From Kytococcus sedentarius DSM 20547 (GTDB lineage Bacteria; Actinomycetota; Actinomycetes; Actinomycetales; Dermatophilaceae), in contig NC_013169.1 in assembly GCF_000023925.1 (NCBI RefSeq), positions 62,001 through 126,000 on the forward strand: a DNA stretch of 64,000 nt, read 5' to 3'. Shown piece by piece: positions 50,286 through 60,123 of the stretch. The number at the start of each line of letters is the position of its first letter. The stretch's first letter is position 1. Both the position numbers and the translations under genes were made by a program. The notes under the pieces were generated by a model. The model searched no databases. It was not told the origin of the DNA and saw nothing but the letters and a program-made list of their open reading frames with translations.

Positions 50286-50316
50286 GGCAGGGGTGCACCG
50301 AGGGTGCGCCCCTGCC
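50286..50316 (+). terminator. Hairpin terminator after acyl-CoA ligase
   Basis: The 14-base arm 50286-50299 pairs with 50303-50316 at 13 positions around a GAG loop, directly after the ligase stop. Confidence 0.75.
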
Positions 50317-50373
50317 TACGCTGGGGCCAGAGTCACCCACCATCGGCGGAACCGTCCGCCACGAGGAGGAACG

Positions 50374-52326
50374 ATGACCCCCGAGAACGACGCTGCTGCC
50401 GTCCGCACCTACCCGCCGGCGGCCGAGTTCGCCGCACAGGCCAACGCGACGGCCGAGCTGGCCGAGCGCGCCGGCGCGGACCGCGAGGCGTTCTGGGCGG
50501 AGCAGTCCCGCGAGCTCCTGCCGTGGGCCACGGACTTCTCCGAGGTGCTGGACTGGTCCGAGGCCCCCTTCGCCCGCTGGTTCGCCGACGGGGAGATCAA
50601 CGCCTCCTACGCCTGCCTCGACCAGCACGTCGAGGCCGGCCGTGGCGACGAGGTCGCCATCCACTGGGTGGGTGAGCCGGAGGGCGACCGCCGCGACCTG
50701 ACCTGGAGCGACCTGCTCGAGGAGACCTGCCGCGCGGCCAACGTACTGGAGGACTTGGGCGTCCAGGCCGGGGACCGGGTGGCGATCTACCTGCCGATGA
50801 TCCCCGAGACGGTCGTGGCGATGCTTGCGTGCGCCCGCATCGGCGCCACCCACTCGGTCATCTTCGGCGGGTTCGCGCCCAACGCCATCCGGGCCCGCGT
50901 GCAGGACGCCGAGGCCAAGGTGGTCATCACCGCCGACGGCGGCTACCGCAAGGGCAAGGCGAGCGCCCTGAAAGCCAACGTGGACGAGGCCCTCAGCCAC
51001 GAGGACACCACCGTGTCCACGGTGCTGGTGGTGCGCCGCACCGGCCAGGACGTGGGCTGGCAGGACGGCCGCGACCAGTGGTGGCACGAGGCCATGGAGA
51101 CGGCCTCGTCGGACCACGAGGCCCAGCCGATGCCGGCCGAGCACCCGTTGTTCATCCTCTACACCTCCGGCACCACGGGGACACCCAAGGGCATCTTCCA
51201 CACCACCGGCGGGTACCTGACGCAGACGGCGTACACGGCCAAGATGGTGCTTGACCTGGAGCCCGGCCGGGACGTGTACTGGTGCACCGCCGACGTCGGC
51301 TGGGTCACCGGGCACTCCTACCTCGTCTACGGCCCGATGGCGCTGGGCGTCACCCAGGTGATGTACGAGGGCACGCCTGACACCCCCCACAAGGGCCGGT
51401 GGTGGGAGATCGTCCAGGAGTACGGCGTCACCGTCCTCTACACGGCTCCCACCGCCATCCGCGCGGCGATGAAGTGGGGCGACGACATCCCCGCGCAGTA
51501 CGACCTCTCCTCGCTGCGCCTGCTGGGTAGCGTGGGTGAGCCCATCAACCCCGAGGCCTGGGCCTGGTACCGGGAGCACATCGGTGGCGGGCGCACCCCC
51601 ATCGTGGACACGTGGTGGCAGACCGAGACGGGCGCGATGATGATCGCCCCCCTGCCGGGCGTGACCGAGCTGGTGCCCGGGTCCGCGCAGACGCCGGTGC
51701 CCGGCATCACGGTGGACGTGGTGGGCGAGTCCGGCCAGTCGGTGGGCAACGGGGAGAGCGGCTACCTGGTGATCCGGGACCCGTGGCCGGCCATGCTGCG
51801 CGGCGTCTGGGGCGATCCGCAGCGCTTCCGCGACACGTACTGGTCGCGCTTCGAGGGCATGTACTTCGCCGGGGACGGGGCCAAGCGGGACGAGGACGGC
51901 AACGTCTGGGTGCTGGGCCGCGTGGACGACGTCATGAACGTCTCCGGGCACCGCCTGAGCACCTCGGAGATCGAGTCCGCCCTGGTCAGCCACGATGCGG
52001 TCGCCGAGGCCGCGGTGGTCGGCGCGACCGACGCCTCCACCGGCCAGGCGGTGGTGGCCTACGTGATCCTGCGCGGGGACGCCGCCGAGGCGCGCGGTGA
52101 GGGCGATGACGACGCCGAGCTGGTGGCCGAGCTGCGGGCCCACGTGGGCAAGGAGATCGGCCCGATCGCGCGCCCGCGCGACATCACCGTGGTACCGGAG
52201 CTGCCGAAGACGCGGTCTGGCAAGATCATGCGTCGACTGCTGCGGGACCTCGCCGAGGGCAAGGAGGTCGGTGACGTCTCGACGCTGGCCGACCCCTCGG
52301 TGATGGACTCCATCCGTCGTCCCTGA
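50374..52326 (+). CDS. acs: Acetyl-CoA synthetase
   Basis: 650 residues, AMP-forming acetate activation. The N-terminal Acs-type cap (WFADGEINASYACLDQHV) precedes the adenylation domain: LFILYTSGTTGTPKGIFHTT, VDTWWQTETGAMM (acetate-pocket Trp) and RVDDVMNVSGHRLSTSEIES. The C-terminal PKTRSGKIMRRLLRDLAEG carries the catalytic lysine that is the usual target of protein acetylation control. GAGGAGGA precedes the ATG at 50374. A lipoprotein gene follows 16 bases later and may be cotranscribed. Confidence 0.96.
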   Translation: MTPENDAAAVRTYPPAAEFAAQANATAELAERAGADREAFWAEQSRELLPWATDFSEVLDWSEAPFARWFADGEINASYACLDQHVEAGRGDEVAIHWVGEPEGDRRDLTWSDLLEETCRAANVLEDLGVQAGDRVAIYLPMIPETVVAMLACARIGATHSVIFGGFAPNAIRARVQDAEAKVVITADGGYRKGKASALKANVDEALSHEDTTVSTVLVVRRTGQDVGWQDGRDQWWHEAMETASSDHEAQPMPAEHPLFILYTSGTTGTPKGIFHTTGGYLTQTAYTAKMVLDLEPGRDVYWCTADVGWVTGHSYLVYGPMALGVTQVMYEGTPDTPHKGRWWEIVQEYGVTVLYTAPTAIRAAMKWGDDIPAQYDLSSLRLLGSVGEPINPEAWAWYREHIGGGRTPIVDTWWQTETGAMMIAPLPGVTELVPGSAQTPVPGITVDVVGESGQSVGNGESGYLVIRDPWPAMLRGVWGDPQRFRDTYWSRFEGMYFAGDGAKRDEDGNVWVLGRVDDVMNVSGHRLSTSEIESALVSHDAVAEAAVVGATDASTGQAVVAYVILRGDAAEARGEGDDDAELVAELRAHVGKEIGPIARPRDITVVPELPKTRSGKIMRRLLRDLAEGKEVGDVSTLADPSVMDSIRRP

Positions 52327-52342
52327 CCCTTCCGGAGGGCCC

Positions 52343-52999
52343 ATGAGCTCCAGTGCGCTGCGCCTGCGTGCGGTCCCCGTGGCTGTTGCGGCGCTGCTGG
52401 TCCTCGGGGCCTGCACCACCGGGTCCGAGGAGGCGGGGGAGGACCCGGTGGTCGTCTCCCGCGAGCCGTCCCCCGAGGGCTCGCCCTCCTCGGGCCCGGA
52501 TGCGTCGGACGAGCCCTCCGGCAGCTCGCCGGAGGGGACCCCGGAGCCGTCCGGCTCGGGGCCGGATCGCGATCTCACCCCCCTGGAGCAGCACCAGCGG
52601 GTGGCCTTCCTGATGCCCTCGCAGAACGTGGCCTGTCTCATCGAGGAGCAGGGCGTCTCCTGCGACATCCGCAACACGCGCTACCAGCACACAGTGGTGC
52701 CGGCGGCGGATTGCGTGGAGCCGACCGTGGAGCTCTACCGGGACCGCCCCGAGTGGACCTGCTCGCGCTCCTCACGCTTCGTGGACGCCCAGACCGCCAA
52801 CGACGGTGCCTGGGTAGAGCTGGTGCCGCGGGGTGAGGTGGTGGAGATCAACACCATCGACCACACGGTGCTGCCCTACGGCGAGGAGCTCCAGGCGTTC
52901 GACTTCCGGTGCGAGAGCCGCCGCAACGGCGTGCGGTGCATGCGGCTCTCCGACGGCCGAGGCTTCCGCATGGCCGTGCGAGACTTCGACCTGTTCTAG
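52343..52999 (+). CDS. Lipoprotein with cysteine-paired C-terminal domain (DUF6636-like)
   Basis: 218 residues. The lipobox is LLVLGACTTG. A Pro/Ser/Glu spacer runs to about residue 78. The C-terminal 140 residues form a beta-rich domain with paired cysteines (VACLIEEQGVSCDI, CRSSR-like WTCSRS, RCESRRNGVRCM), resembling small actinobacterial domains where FxSPSxNVxC-type sequences occur: FLMPSQNVACLIE. The surface role is unknown. It ends 38 bases from a convergent gene. Confidence 0.75.
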   Translation: MSSSALRLRAVPVAVAALLVLGACTTGSEEAGEDPVVVSREPSPEGSPSSGPDASDEPSGSSPEGTPEPSGSGPDRDLTPLEQHQRVAFLMPSQNVACLIEEQGVSCDIRNTRYQHTVVPAADCVEPTVELYRDRPEWTCSRSSRFVDAQTANDGAWVELVPRGEVVEINTIDHTVLPYGEELQAFDFRCESRRNGVRCMRLSDGRGFRMAVRDFDLF

Positions 53000-53037
53000 G
53001 GCTGTCCTGCGGCGCACTGGGCGCGCTCGGGTGCGCC

Positions 53038-53802
53038 TCAGTGCCCCTCGGCAGCCTGTCGGACGTCGGGCAGGTTGCGGACGTCCACCGGCTCGCCGTC
53101 CCACTGGAGGTGGTCGGTGGGCTCGGCCGGCTCCCCGCTGGCCCAGGCCTCGTGGAGTGCCTCGCGGCGAGCCTCCCCCGCATCAAGGGACTCCTGGCAG
53201 GCGGCCTCCTGCTCCTGCGTGGGGCAGAAGACCAGGGCCGCCGAGAGGCGGGAGGTGCCCTCCTGCCGGCCAGCCGACCAGTCGACCTCCACGCCGTCGA
53301 AGGCGGGGATGCGGGAGGCCCCCAGGTCCGTGGTCGAGAGCACCACGTGCACGCGGTTCGCCCGGTCGAGGGAGCCGCCGCGGTGCTCAGCGCAGGACGC
53401 GGTGACGCCAGGGCCCCAGCTGGAGTACTCGGCGTCGGGGGCCGGCCACCCGGCGCCGGCACCACTGCCCAGCCGCCCCGCCGCGTCGTCGTCCTCGCGG
53501 AGCGTGGCGTCCACGAACACCGACTCCACCTGCACCCCCTGGGCGTTGACGAGGCGGACGTCGCGGATCTCCACCGAGTGGCCCGGCTCGTCGTTCACAC
53601 AGGCGGGGAGGGCGACCCAGGCCAGGCCGGGGGCCGCGACCTCGCCGTCCGCGAGGCCGGCGTAGCTCAGGCTGCCCTGATGGTCGGTGAGGAAGGTGAT
53701 GGGGGTGGGCCCGCCTGCGGCCTGACCGGCCGCGACGGTGCCGACGACCAAGCCCCCCACGATGGTTGCCGCGAGCGCGATCTCGCGCCTCGTCTCGTTC
53801 AT
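53038..53802 (-). CDS. Exported or membrane-anchored hypothetical protein
   Basis: 254 residues. The N-terminal hydrophobic helix EIALAATIVGGLVVGTVAAG acts as signal or anchor. Four cysteines lie outside (LPACVNDEPG, ASCAEHRGG, VFCPTQEQEAACQES) and are likely paired. The chain looks beta-rich up to about 190 and helical, charged afterwards. No known family recognised. It overlaps nothing and converges on the lipoprotein gene, with a short GGCGCAC/GTGCGCC inverted repeat between the stops. Confidence 0.6.
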   Translation of the reverse strand: MNETRREIALAATIVGGLVVGTVAAGQAAGGPTPITFLTDHQGSLSYAGLADGEVAAPGLAWVALPACVNDEPGHSVEIRDVRLVNAQGVQVESVFVDATLREDDDAAGRLGSGAGAGWPAPDAEYSSWGPGVTASCAEHRGGSLDRANRVHVVLSTTDLGASRIPAFDGVEVDWSAGRQEGTSRLSAALVFCPTQEQEAACQESLDAGEARREALHEAWASGEPAEPTDHLQWDGEPVDVRNLPDVRQAAEGH

Positions 53803-53940
53803 GGGTGCCAGTGAACACCGCCGGGGACGCCCGCGCGGCCGTCGTCACCGAATCGTGACCAGACGGAACGGGCCGCCCGGGTGGTCCGGATGGCCCGCTC
53901 GATGGGGGTGGTGCTCGATGGGCGGTGTGTTCCTCGGTGC

Positions 53941-56202
53941 TCAGTCCCGGCGAGCGTCCTGCGGGGCGGGTGCCTGCACGGCACGGTCCTGCGGCCGGGC
54001 GGGCCACCAGACCGTGTCGCCCACCAGGTCGAACACGGCCGGCACCACGACGGTGCGCACCAGGAAGGTGTCCACCAAAATGCCTAGACCCACCACGATG
54101 CCCACCTGCGTGAGGGTGATGAGGGGCAACACGCCGAGCACCACGAACACCGCGGCCAGCACGATGCCGGCGCTGGTGATGACGCCACCGGTCGCGGCGA
54201 CGGCACGCACCATCGCGCGGGCGGTGCTGCGCTCGCGGCCGGAGAGGAGCTCCTCGCGGGCACGGACCACCAGGAAGATCGTGTAGTCGATGCCCAGGGC
54301 CACCAGGAACAGGAACGAGTACAGGGGCACCGAGATGTCCAGGGCGGGGAAGCCGAAGACGTGCTCGCTCAGCAGCGCGCCGGCGCCCAGGGCGGCCACG
54401 GAACCCACGACGCTGATGAGCACCAGCAGGACCGGGGCGACCAGGGAACGCAGGACGATGACCAGGACCACGAGGATCATCACGAGCATGAGCGGGATGA
54501 CGACGGTCATGTCGCGCAGCACGCCGGAGCGCTGGTCCACCGTCTGGGCCTCGCTGCCACCCACCAGGGCGCCCTCCGTGGCGCCGGATGCGGCGGACCG
54601 GACGTCCTCGACCACCTGGCGGGCGGCCGCACTCGCAGGGGCCGCGTCGCTGGTCACCTGCAGCTGCTGCCAGGTGGTGCCGTCGACGGTGGCGCTCGAC
54701 TGCGGCTGCACGCCGGTCACGCCGTCGACGCCCTCGAGCGCCGTGACCACCTGGGCCGCGGGCTCGGCCAGGTCCGCGGCCGGGCCCTCGCCGCCACCGG
54801 GCGGGCCGGACCGGCCCCCCTCGCCGGCCTGTACGCCGGAGCCCTCGGGCACCGGGACGAGCACCGACAGCGGGGTCGCCGCGCCGGAGGGGAAGTGCTC
54901 CTCGAGCGCCTCCAGGCCGGTCACGGACTCGGCCTCCACCCGGAACTGGTCGGTCTGGCTCAGACCCACCTTCACGCCCACCAGGCCCAGCGCCATCGCG
55001 CCGAGCAGGGCCACCGATGCGGCCAGGACCACGGCGGGGCGGCGCACCACGGCGGTGGCGATGCGGTGCCAGATGCCGGTCTCGGTCTTGTCGCGGTCCC
55101 CGGGGCGGGGGACGAACGGCCAGAAGAGGCCGCGCCCGAACAGCGCCAGCAGGGCCGGGAGCAGCGTCAGGGCGAACACCAGGGCCACCAGCAGGCCCAC
55201 GCCGGTGGACAGGCCCAGGGCGCGGTTGGAGGGCTGGACCGCCAGCAGCAGCAGCGCCACGGTCAGCACCACCGTGATGTTGCTCGCGAGGATGGCCGGG
55301 AGGGCTGCCCTCCAGGCCCGGGCCAGCGCCACCCGGTGGTCGGGGGTGTCCCGCAGCTCGTCGCGGTAGCGACTGACCAGCAGCAGGGCGTAGTTCGTTC
55401 CGGCGCCGAAGACCAGCACGCTCGTGATGCCCGAGGTCGAGCCGTCGAAGGCCAGGTCGGCGGCCTCGTTCACCGTGCCGGACACGCTGGCCGCCACCCG
55501 GTCGGCCAGGGCGATGACGAGCAGCGGCACCAGCCACAGCACCGGCGAGCGGTAGGTGATCAGCAGCAGCACCGCCACCACGATCGCCGTGGCGGCCAGC
55601 AGGCGGAAGTCCGCGCCCTCGAAGGAGCCGGCCACGTCGGCGGAGAAGCCCGCGGCGCCCGTGACGTAGGACTGGGTCCCCGGCACCAGGCCGTCGGTCG
55701 CGCCGCGCAGGTCCTCCACAATGTCCGGTCCGTTGGCCTCCATGGCGGCAGCGTCCAGCGGGACCACCAACAGGGCGGCCTGGCCGTCCTCGCTGGGGAT
55801 CGGCCCCTCCACCGTCGCGTCCTGACCCACCGCGTCGTCGGGCAGCGCGGCCAGCAGCTCCTCGCCCTTCTGGCCGAGCGTCCCCAGGGCTTCTCGGCCC
55901 AGCTCACCGTCCTGCGACTCCACGACGACCACGGCCGGCACCACGTCCCCACCGGGGAACTCGGAGGTGATGCGGCTGACCTCGGCCGAGTCGGCGCCCT
56001 CGGGCAGGGAGGTGGGCCCGCCCGCATCGGACGAGCCGGGCAGCAGGGCCATGGCGGCACCCGCCAGGAGAACCATCACCAAGGCGATGACCGGGGCGGT
56101 CCAGCGGCCCGTGATCAGCCTCGCCGGGCCCGTGACCTCATCCCCCTTCCGGGACGTCGACGAGAGGGCGTGACGCAGGGAGAGGTCACGAGTTGATGAC
56201 AT
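53941..56202 (-). CDS. MMPL-family RND transporter
   Basis: 753 residues with the MMPL/RND plan: an N-terminal helix (TAPVIALVMVLLAGAAMALL), a large external loop, five helices with YRSPVLWLVPLLVIALADRV and VFGAGTNYALLLVSRYRDEL (the GTNY proton-relay motif), a second loop rich in Gly/Pro, and a second bundle with ALGIDYTIFLVVRAREELL. MMPL proteins export lipids, siderophores or drugs. The ATG at 56202 has no Shine-Dalgarno and lies inside a palindrome-like TGTGTACATGTCA, so the mRNA may be leaderless. A GTG two codons upstream is possible. Confidence 0.9.
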   Translation of the reverse strand: MSSTRDLSLRHALSSTSRKGDEVTGPARLITGRWTAPVIALVMVLLAGAAMALLPGSSDAGGPTSLPEGADSAEVSRITSEFPGGDVVPAVVVVESQDGELGREALGTLGQKGEELLAALPDDAVGQDATVEGPIPSEDGQAALLVVPLDAAAMEANGPDIVEDLRGATDGLVPGTQSYVTGAAGFSADVAGSFEGADFRLLAATAIVVAVLLLITYRSPVLWLVPLLVIALADRVAASVSGTVNEAADLAFDGSTSGITSVLVFGAGTNYALLLVSRYRDELRDTPDHRVALARAWRAALPAILASNITVVLTVALLLLAVQPSNRALGLSTGVGLLVALVFALTLLPALLALFGRGLFWPFVPRPGDRDKTETGIWHRIATAVVRRPAVVLAASVALLGAMALGLVGVKVGLSQTDQFRVEAESVTGLEALEEHFPSGAATPLSVLVPVPEGSGVQAGEGGRSGPPGGGEGPAADLAEPAAQVVTALEGVDGVTGVQPQSSATVDGTTWQQLQVTSDAAPASAAARQVVEDVRSAASGATEGALVGGSEAQTVDQRSGVLRDMTVVIPLMLVMILVVLVIVLRSLVAPVLLVLISVVGSVAALGAGALLSEHVFGFPALDISVPLYSFLFLVALGIDYTIFLVVRAREELLSGRERSTARAMVRAVAATGGVITSAGIVLAAVFVVLGVLPLITLTQVGIVVGLGILVDTFLVRTVVVPAVFDLVGDTVWWPARPQDRAVQAPAPQDARRD

Positions 56203-56262
56203 GTACACATTTTCGCAGTCCCGAACCCACCGCGCAGGGCCGGCCACCAGTACGCTGCCACC

Positions 56263-58083
56263 ATGTCCCCGTCGATGATGACCAGCTGGTGGAAGGACAA
56301 CCCACCGCAGCACCTCCCCGGCCTCCTGCACGGGACGGCCGCCGAGTTCCCGGACCGCGTGCTGATCAGCCGGCGCCAGGGACAGTCCTGGGTGGACCTG
56401 ACCTCGCAGCAGTTCCTGGACCACGTCAACAGCGTCGCCCGAGGCCTGGTGGCCGCCGGCGTCGAGCCGGAGGACCGCGTGGTCCTCATGGCCAAGACCC
56501 GCTACGAGTGGGCGTTGCTCGACCTGGCGATCCTCTCCACCGGAGCCATCGTGGTGCCGGTGTACGAGACCAGCTCGGCCAACCAGCTCGCGTGGATCAT
56601 GGAGAACTCCCGCGTCACCTGGGCCCTCACCGAGTCCGACGCCCTGGCCGCCACCGCCCGCGCCGCCGCCGACCAGGCGGGTGCGCAGCTCAAGGGCGTC
56701 TGGGCCATGGACGCCAAGACCACCGAGGGCATCGACCAGCTGATCGCCGGTGGGGCCGAGGTGGACCAGGCGGAGATCGACCGCCGCTGCGAGGGGCTCG
56801 GGCGCGAGACCCTGGCCACCCTCATCTACACCTCCGGCACCACGGGTCGCCCGAAGGCCTGCATGCTGCCGCACCGCGCCTTCATCGACGAGGTGACCGC
56901 TGCCTACCAGGGACTGCCGGAGCTCTTCGAGGACGACTCCTCCACGCTGCTCTTCCTGCCACTGGCCCACGTCTTCGGCCGGATGGTGCACTTTGCCGTC
57001 ATCGGCGCCGGCGCGCGGACGGGCCACACCGACATCGCGCGCGTGGCCAAGGACCTGCCGGTCTTCAAGCCCACCTTCGTGCTCGCGGTGCCCCGCGTCT
57101 TCGAGAAGATCTACGAGTCGGCCCACCTGAAGGCCACCAAGGGAGGCAAGGAGAAGATCTTCGCCGCCGCCACCCAGACGGCCATCGACTACTCCAAGGC
57201 GCTCGATGCGGGGCGCGTGCCGCTGGTGCTGCGCGCCAAGCACAAACTCTTCACCAAGCTGGTCTACGGCAAGGTGCAGGCGGCCTTCGGTGGGGAGCTC
57301 ACCTGGGCCATCTCCGGGGGTGCCGCCCTGGGGGAGCGCCTGGGCCACTACTTCCGCGGCATGGGCGTGAACATCATGGAGGGCTGGGGCCTCACCGAGA
57401 CCTCGGCGGCGGCCACGGTGAACCGGCCGTCGATGCAGAAGATCGGCACGGTCGGCGTGCCGCTGCCCGGCTTCGAGGCGCGGCTCTCCGACGAGGGCGA
57501 GATCCAGGTGCGCGGCGGCCACGTGTTCGCCGGCTACGAGAACAACCCGGAGGAGACGGCGAAGGTCCTGGCGGAGGACGGGTGGTTCTCGACCGGCGAC
57601 CTCGGCGAGATCGACGACGACGGGTTCCTGCGCATCATCGGGCGGGCGAAGGACATCCTCGTGACCGCGGCGGGCAAGAATGTGGCCCCCGGCCCGCTGG
57701 AGGACATCCTGCGTTCGCACCGCCTGGTGAGCGAGGCGATGGTCGTCGGCGACGGCCGCCCCACCGTGATGGCGCTGATCACTCTCGACGAGGAGCAGCT
57801 CCCCGAGTGGCTCAAGCACCACCACCGCGAGGTGGTCCCGGCCTCCGAGCTCACCGAGGACGAGCAGGTGCGGGCTGCCATCCAGAAGGTGGTCGACAAG
57901 GCCAACGCGTCGGTGAGCAAGGCCGAGGCCATCAAGAAGTTCACCATCCTGTCGCGTGACTTCACGTTGGAGGACGAGGAGATCACCAACTCGTTAAAGG
58001 TGCGCCGCCACATCGTCACCGAGCACTTCAAGGACGAGATCAACGCCATGTACGGGACCCGCGACTCCCAGCTCCGTGACTGA
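56263..58083 (+). CDS. Long-chain fatty acid-CoA ligase (FadD15-like)
   Basis: 606 residues of the ANL family, long-chain type. TLIYTSGTTGRPKACMLPHR (A3), NIMEGWGLTETSAAATVNRP (A5), GWFSTGDLGEIDDDGFLRII (A7-A8) and the late KDILVTAAGKNVAPGPLED motif identify it. The C-terminal lysine lies in TLEDEEITNSLKVRRHIV. It activates long-chain fatty acids for lipid synthesis or degradation. It is divergent from the MMPL gene (60 bases) and overlaps the next gene by 8 bases, suggesting a lipid-related operon. Confidence 0.93.
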   Translation: MSPSMMTSWWKDNPPQHLPGLLHGTAAEFPDRVLISRRQGQSWVDLTSQQFLDHVNSVARGLVAAGVEPEDRVVLMAKTRYEWALLDLAILSTGAIVVPVYETSSANQLAWIMENSRVTWALTESDALAATARAAADQAGAQLKGVWAMDAKTTEGIDQLIAGGAEVDQAEIDRRCEGLGRETLATLIYTSGTTGRPKACMLPHRAFIDEVTAAYQGLPELFEDDSSTLLFLPLAHVFGRMVHFAVIGAGARTGHTDIARVAKDLPVFKPTFVLAVPRVFEKIYESAHLKATKGGKEKIFAAATQTAIDYSKALDAGRVPLVLRAKHKLFTKLVYGKVQAAFGGELTWAISGGAALGERLGHYFRGMGVNIMEGWGLTETSAAATVNRPSMQKIGTVGVPLPGFEARLSDEGEIQVRGGHVFAGYENNPEETAKVLAEDGWFSTGDLGEIDDDGFLRIIGRAKDILVTAAGKNVAPGPLEDILRSHRLVSEAMVVGDGRPTVMALITLDEEQLPEWLKHHHREVVPASELTEDEQVRAAIQKVVDKANASVSKAEAIKKFTILSRDFTLEDEEITNSLKVRRHIVTEHFKDEINAMYGTRDSQLRD

Positions 58084-59143
58084 GGTCCCGCTGGCCACCG
58101 CGAAGCCGCACTACGCGGCCCGGTGGGAGAACCGCCTCCGTGGCCGCGTGGCCGACGTGCTCCGCTCCCGCGGGTGGCTCCCGCGACCGGCGGGCTTCAC
58201 CGGCTACGGCACCACCGAGTTCGCGCGGGTGTACGCCCGCATCCAGCTGCGCCGGCCGGGTGGGGACGTGGCCCTGCCCACGACGGTGCAGGACGTGCAG
58301 CAGTTCCTCACCCGCCGTGGGTGGCGCGCCTTCCTCAGCGCCCCCGATGCGGGGGTACCGGTGAAGGTCACGCTGGGCGATGCCTCGATCATGGCCCGCG
58401 CGGACCGCGGCGGGTATGTCGAGCAGGTCATCACCGGCCATGGACTGCCGCCGGGCACCCACCGGGTCACCTTCGAGTGCCCGGGGGGCGCCGAGGCCCA
58501 GGCCGACGTGCACATCGCCGAGCCGGGCGCCCGCATCGGGCTGGTGAGCGACATCGACGACACGGTGATCAGCACCCACCTGCCGCGGCCCCTCATCGCG
58601 GCGTGGAACACCTTCGTGCTCACCGAGCAGGCGCGCGACGTGGTGCCGGGCATGGCCGACGCGTACCGCGCCGTCCTGGCCGAGCACCCCGGCGCGCCGG
58701 TCTTCTACCTGTCCACCGGTGCGTGGAACACCCAGCCCTTCCTGCACCGCTTCCTGCAGCGGCACCAGTTTCCCGCCGGTGCCCTGCTGCTGACGGACTG
58801 GGGCCCCACGAACACCGGGTGGTTCCGCTCCGGGCGGGACCACAAGAGCCGGCACCTGGTGCGGCTGGCCGAGGAGTTCCCGGGTGTGCGCTGGGTGCTG
58901 GTCGGTGACGACGGCCAGCACGACCCGGGCATCTATGACGAGTTCGCGGAGTCCCACCGGCAGCACGTGGCGGCGATCGCCATCCGCCAGCTCACCGTCA
59001 TCGAGCAGGCGCTGAGCCGTGGTCTGCCGGTGGCGCTCGCGGAGTTGGTTCGCAAGCACTCGGGCACCGTGCCCGTGGTGACCGGCGGCGACGGGTTCGC
59101 GCTCATGCCCGCGCTGCTGCGGGCGCTGGGACGCCGGGGCTGA
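58076..59143 (+). CDS. App1-type phosphatase (DUF2183)
   Basis: 355 residues from a GTG at 58076 inside the end of the ligase gene. The catalytic domain begins near 155: LVSDIDDTVISTHLP is the HAD DxDxT nucleophile loop, FYLSTGAWNTQPFLHRFLQ the second motif, KSRHLVRLAEEFPGVRWVLV with GDDGQHDPGIY the third. Yeast App1 is a phosphatidate phosphatase, so lipid dephosphorylation is the best guess, in line with the preceding acyl-CoA ligase. The N-terminal 150 residues are a beta-rich accessory region. Confidence 0.88.
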   Translation: MTEVPLATAKPHYAARWENRLRGRVADVLRSRGWLPRPAGFTGYGTTEFARVYARIQLRRPGGDVALPTTVQDVQQFLTRRGWRAFLSAPDAGVPVKVTLGDASIMARADRGGYVEQVITGHGLPPGTHRVTFECPGGAEAQADVHIAEPGARIGLVSDIDDTVISTHLPRPLIAAWNTFVLTEQARDVVPGMADAYRAVLAEHPGAPVFYLSTGAWNTQPFLHRFLQRHQFPAGALLLTDWGPTNTGWFRSGRDHKSRHLVRLAEEFPGVRWVLVGDDGQHDPGIYDEFAESHRQHVAAIAIRQLTVIEQALSRGLPVALAELVRKHSGTVPVVTGGDGFALMPALLRALGRRG

Positions 59144-59152
59144 GGAGGCGAC

Positions 59153-60097
59153 GTGCCCGAGCTGCCGGAGGTCGAAGGACTGGCTGCCGCGCTGCGTGAG
59201 CGGCTGGAGGGTCGCGTCGTGGCCGAGGTGGCCCTGGCCAGCTTCAGTGCCCTGAAGACGGTGGACGTGCTGCCGCAATCGCTCCACGGCCGGCCGGTGG
59301 ACGACGTGCGCCGGTACGGCAAGCTGCTGGACCTGGTGGTGGACGGGACGCACGTGGTGGTGCACCTGATGCGGGCCGGCTGGGTCACCTGGCACGACGA
59401 GGTCCCGCGCACCCGGCTGCGGCCGGGCGGCAAGTCCCCTGTGGCGGTGCGCATCACGCTCGACGACGGCTCGGGGATGGACCTGTACGAGGCCGGCACC
59501 CGCAAGGGCATGGCGGTGTATCTGGCCGACGATCCGGGCACCCTGGAGGCGCTCACCACCCTGGGGCCGGATGCGGTGAGCCTGCGCCCGCCGCTGGAGT
59601 CGCCGCCCCTGGTGGGTGTGGACACGACCACGGGGGAGGTGGGCGTCACCGCATCGACCACGCCCGAGGAGCGGGTGGCCTTCTGGGTCGAGGCGCTCGA
59701 GGGGCGGCGCACGCAGATCAAGCGGGTGCTGCGGGACCAGTCGGTGGTCAGCGGGATCGGGAACGGGTGGTCCGATGAGATCCTGCACACGGCGCGGCTC
59801 TCGCCCTTCGTGCTGGCGGCGACCCTGGAGGCCGAGGAGGTGGGGCGGCTGGCCGAGGCGGTGCACGAGGTGCTGGTGGGGGCGGCCGAGCGCGCGGTGG
59901 GCCGGGCGCCGGCGGACCTGAAGGACGGCAAGCGAGGCGGCATGCGGGTGCACGGGCGGACCGGCGAGGAGTGCCCGGTCTGCGGCGATGTGGTGCGCGA
60001 GGTGACCTACGCGGACTCGTCCCTGCAGTACTGCGCCACCTGCCAGACCGGTGGGCAGGTGCTGGCCGACCGCAGCACCTCGAAGTTCGTGAAGTGA
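59153..60097 (+). CDS. Fpg/Nei-family DNA glycosylase
   Basis: 314 residues, GTG start with GAGGAGG upstream. The N-terminal PELPEVEGLAAALRERL provides the catalytic proline and glutamate. The conserved lysine is in RRYGKLLDLVV. The helix-two-turns-helix is VLRDQSVVSGIGNGWSDEIL. The C-terminal zinc finger uses CPVCGDVV and YCATCQTGGQ. It removes oxidised bases and nicks the strand. VSGIGNGWSDEILH rather than the usual GIGNIYADE and a GG at the zinc-finger end place it in an actinobacterial Fpg/Nei subgroup. Confidence 0.92.
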   Translation: MPELPEVEGLAAALRERLEGRVVAEVALASFSALKTVDVLPQSLHGRPVDDVRRYGKLLDLVVDGTHVVVHLMRAGWVTWHDEVPRTRLRPGGKSPVAVRITLDDGSGMDLYEAGTRKGMAVYLADDPGTLEALTTLGPDAVSLRPPLESPPLVGVDTTTGEVGVTASTTPEERVAFWVEALEGRRTQIKRVLRDQSVVSGIGNGWSDEILHTARLSPFVLAATLEAEEVGRLAEAVHEVLVGAAERAVGRAPADLKDGKRGGMRVHGRTGEECPVCGDVVREVTYADSSLQYCATCQTGGQVLADRSTSKFVK

Positions 60098-60123
60098 CGC
60101 CGCACCTCTGCGATGCTGGGGGC

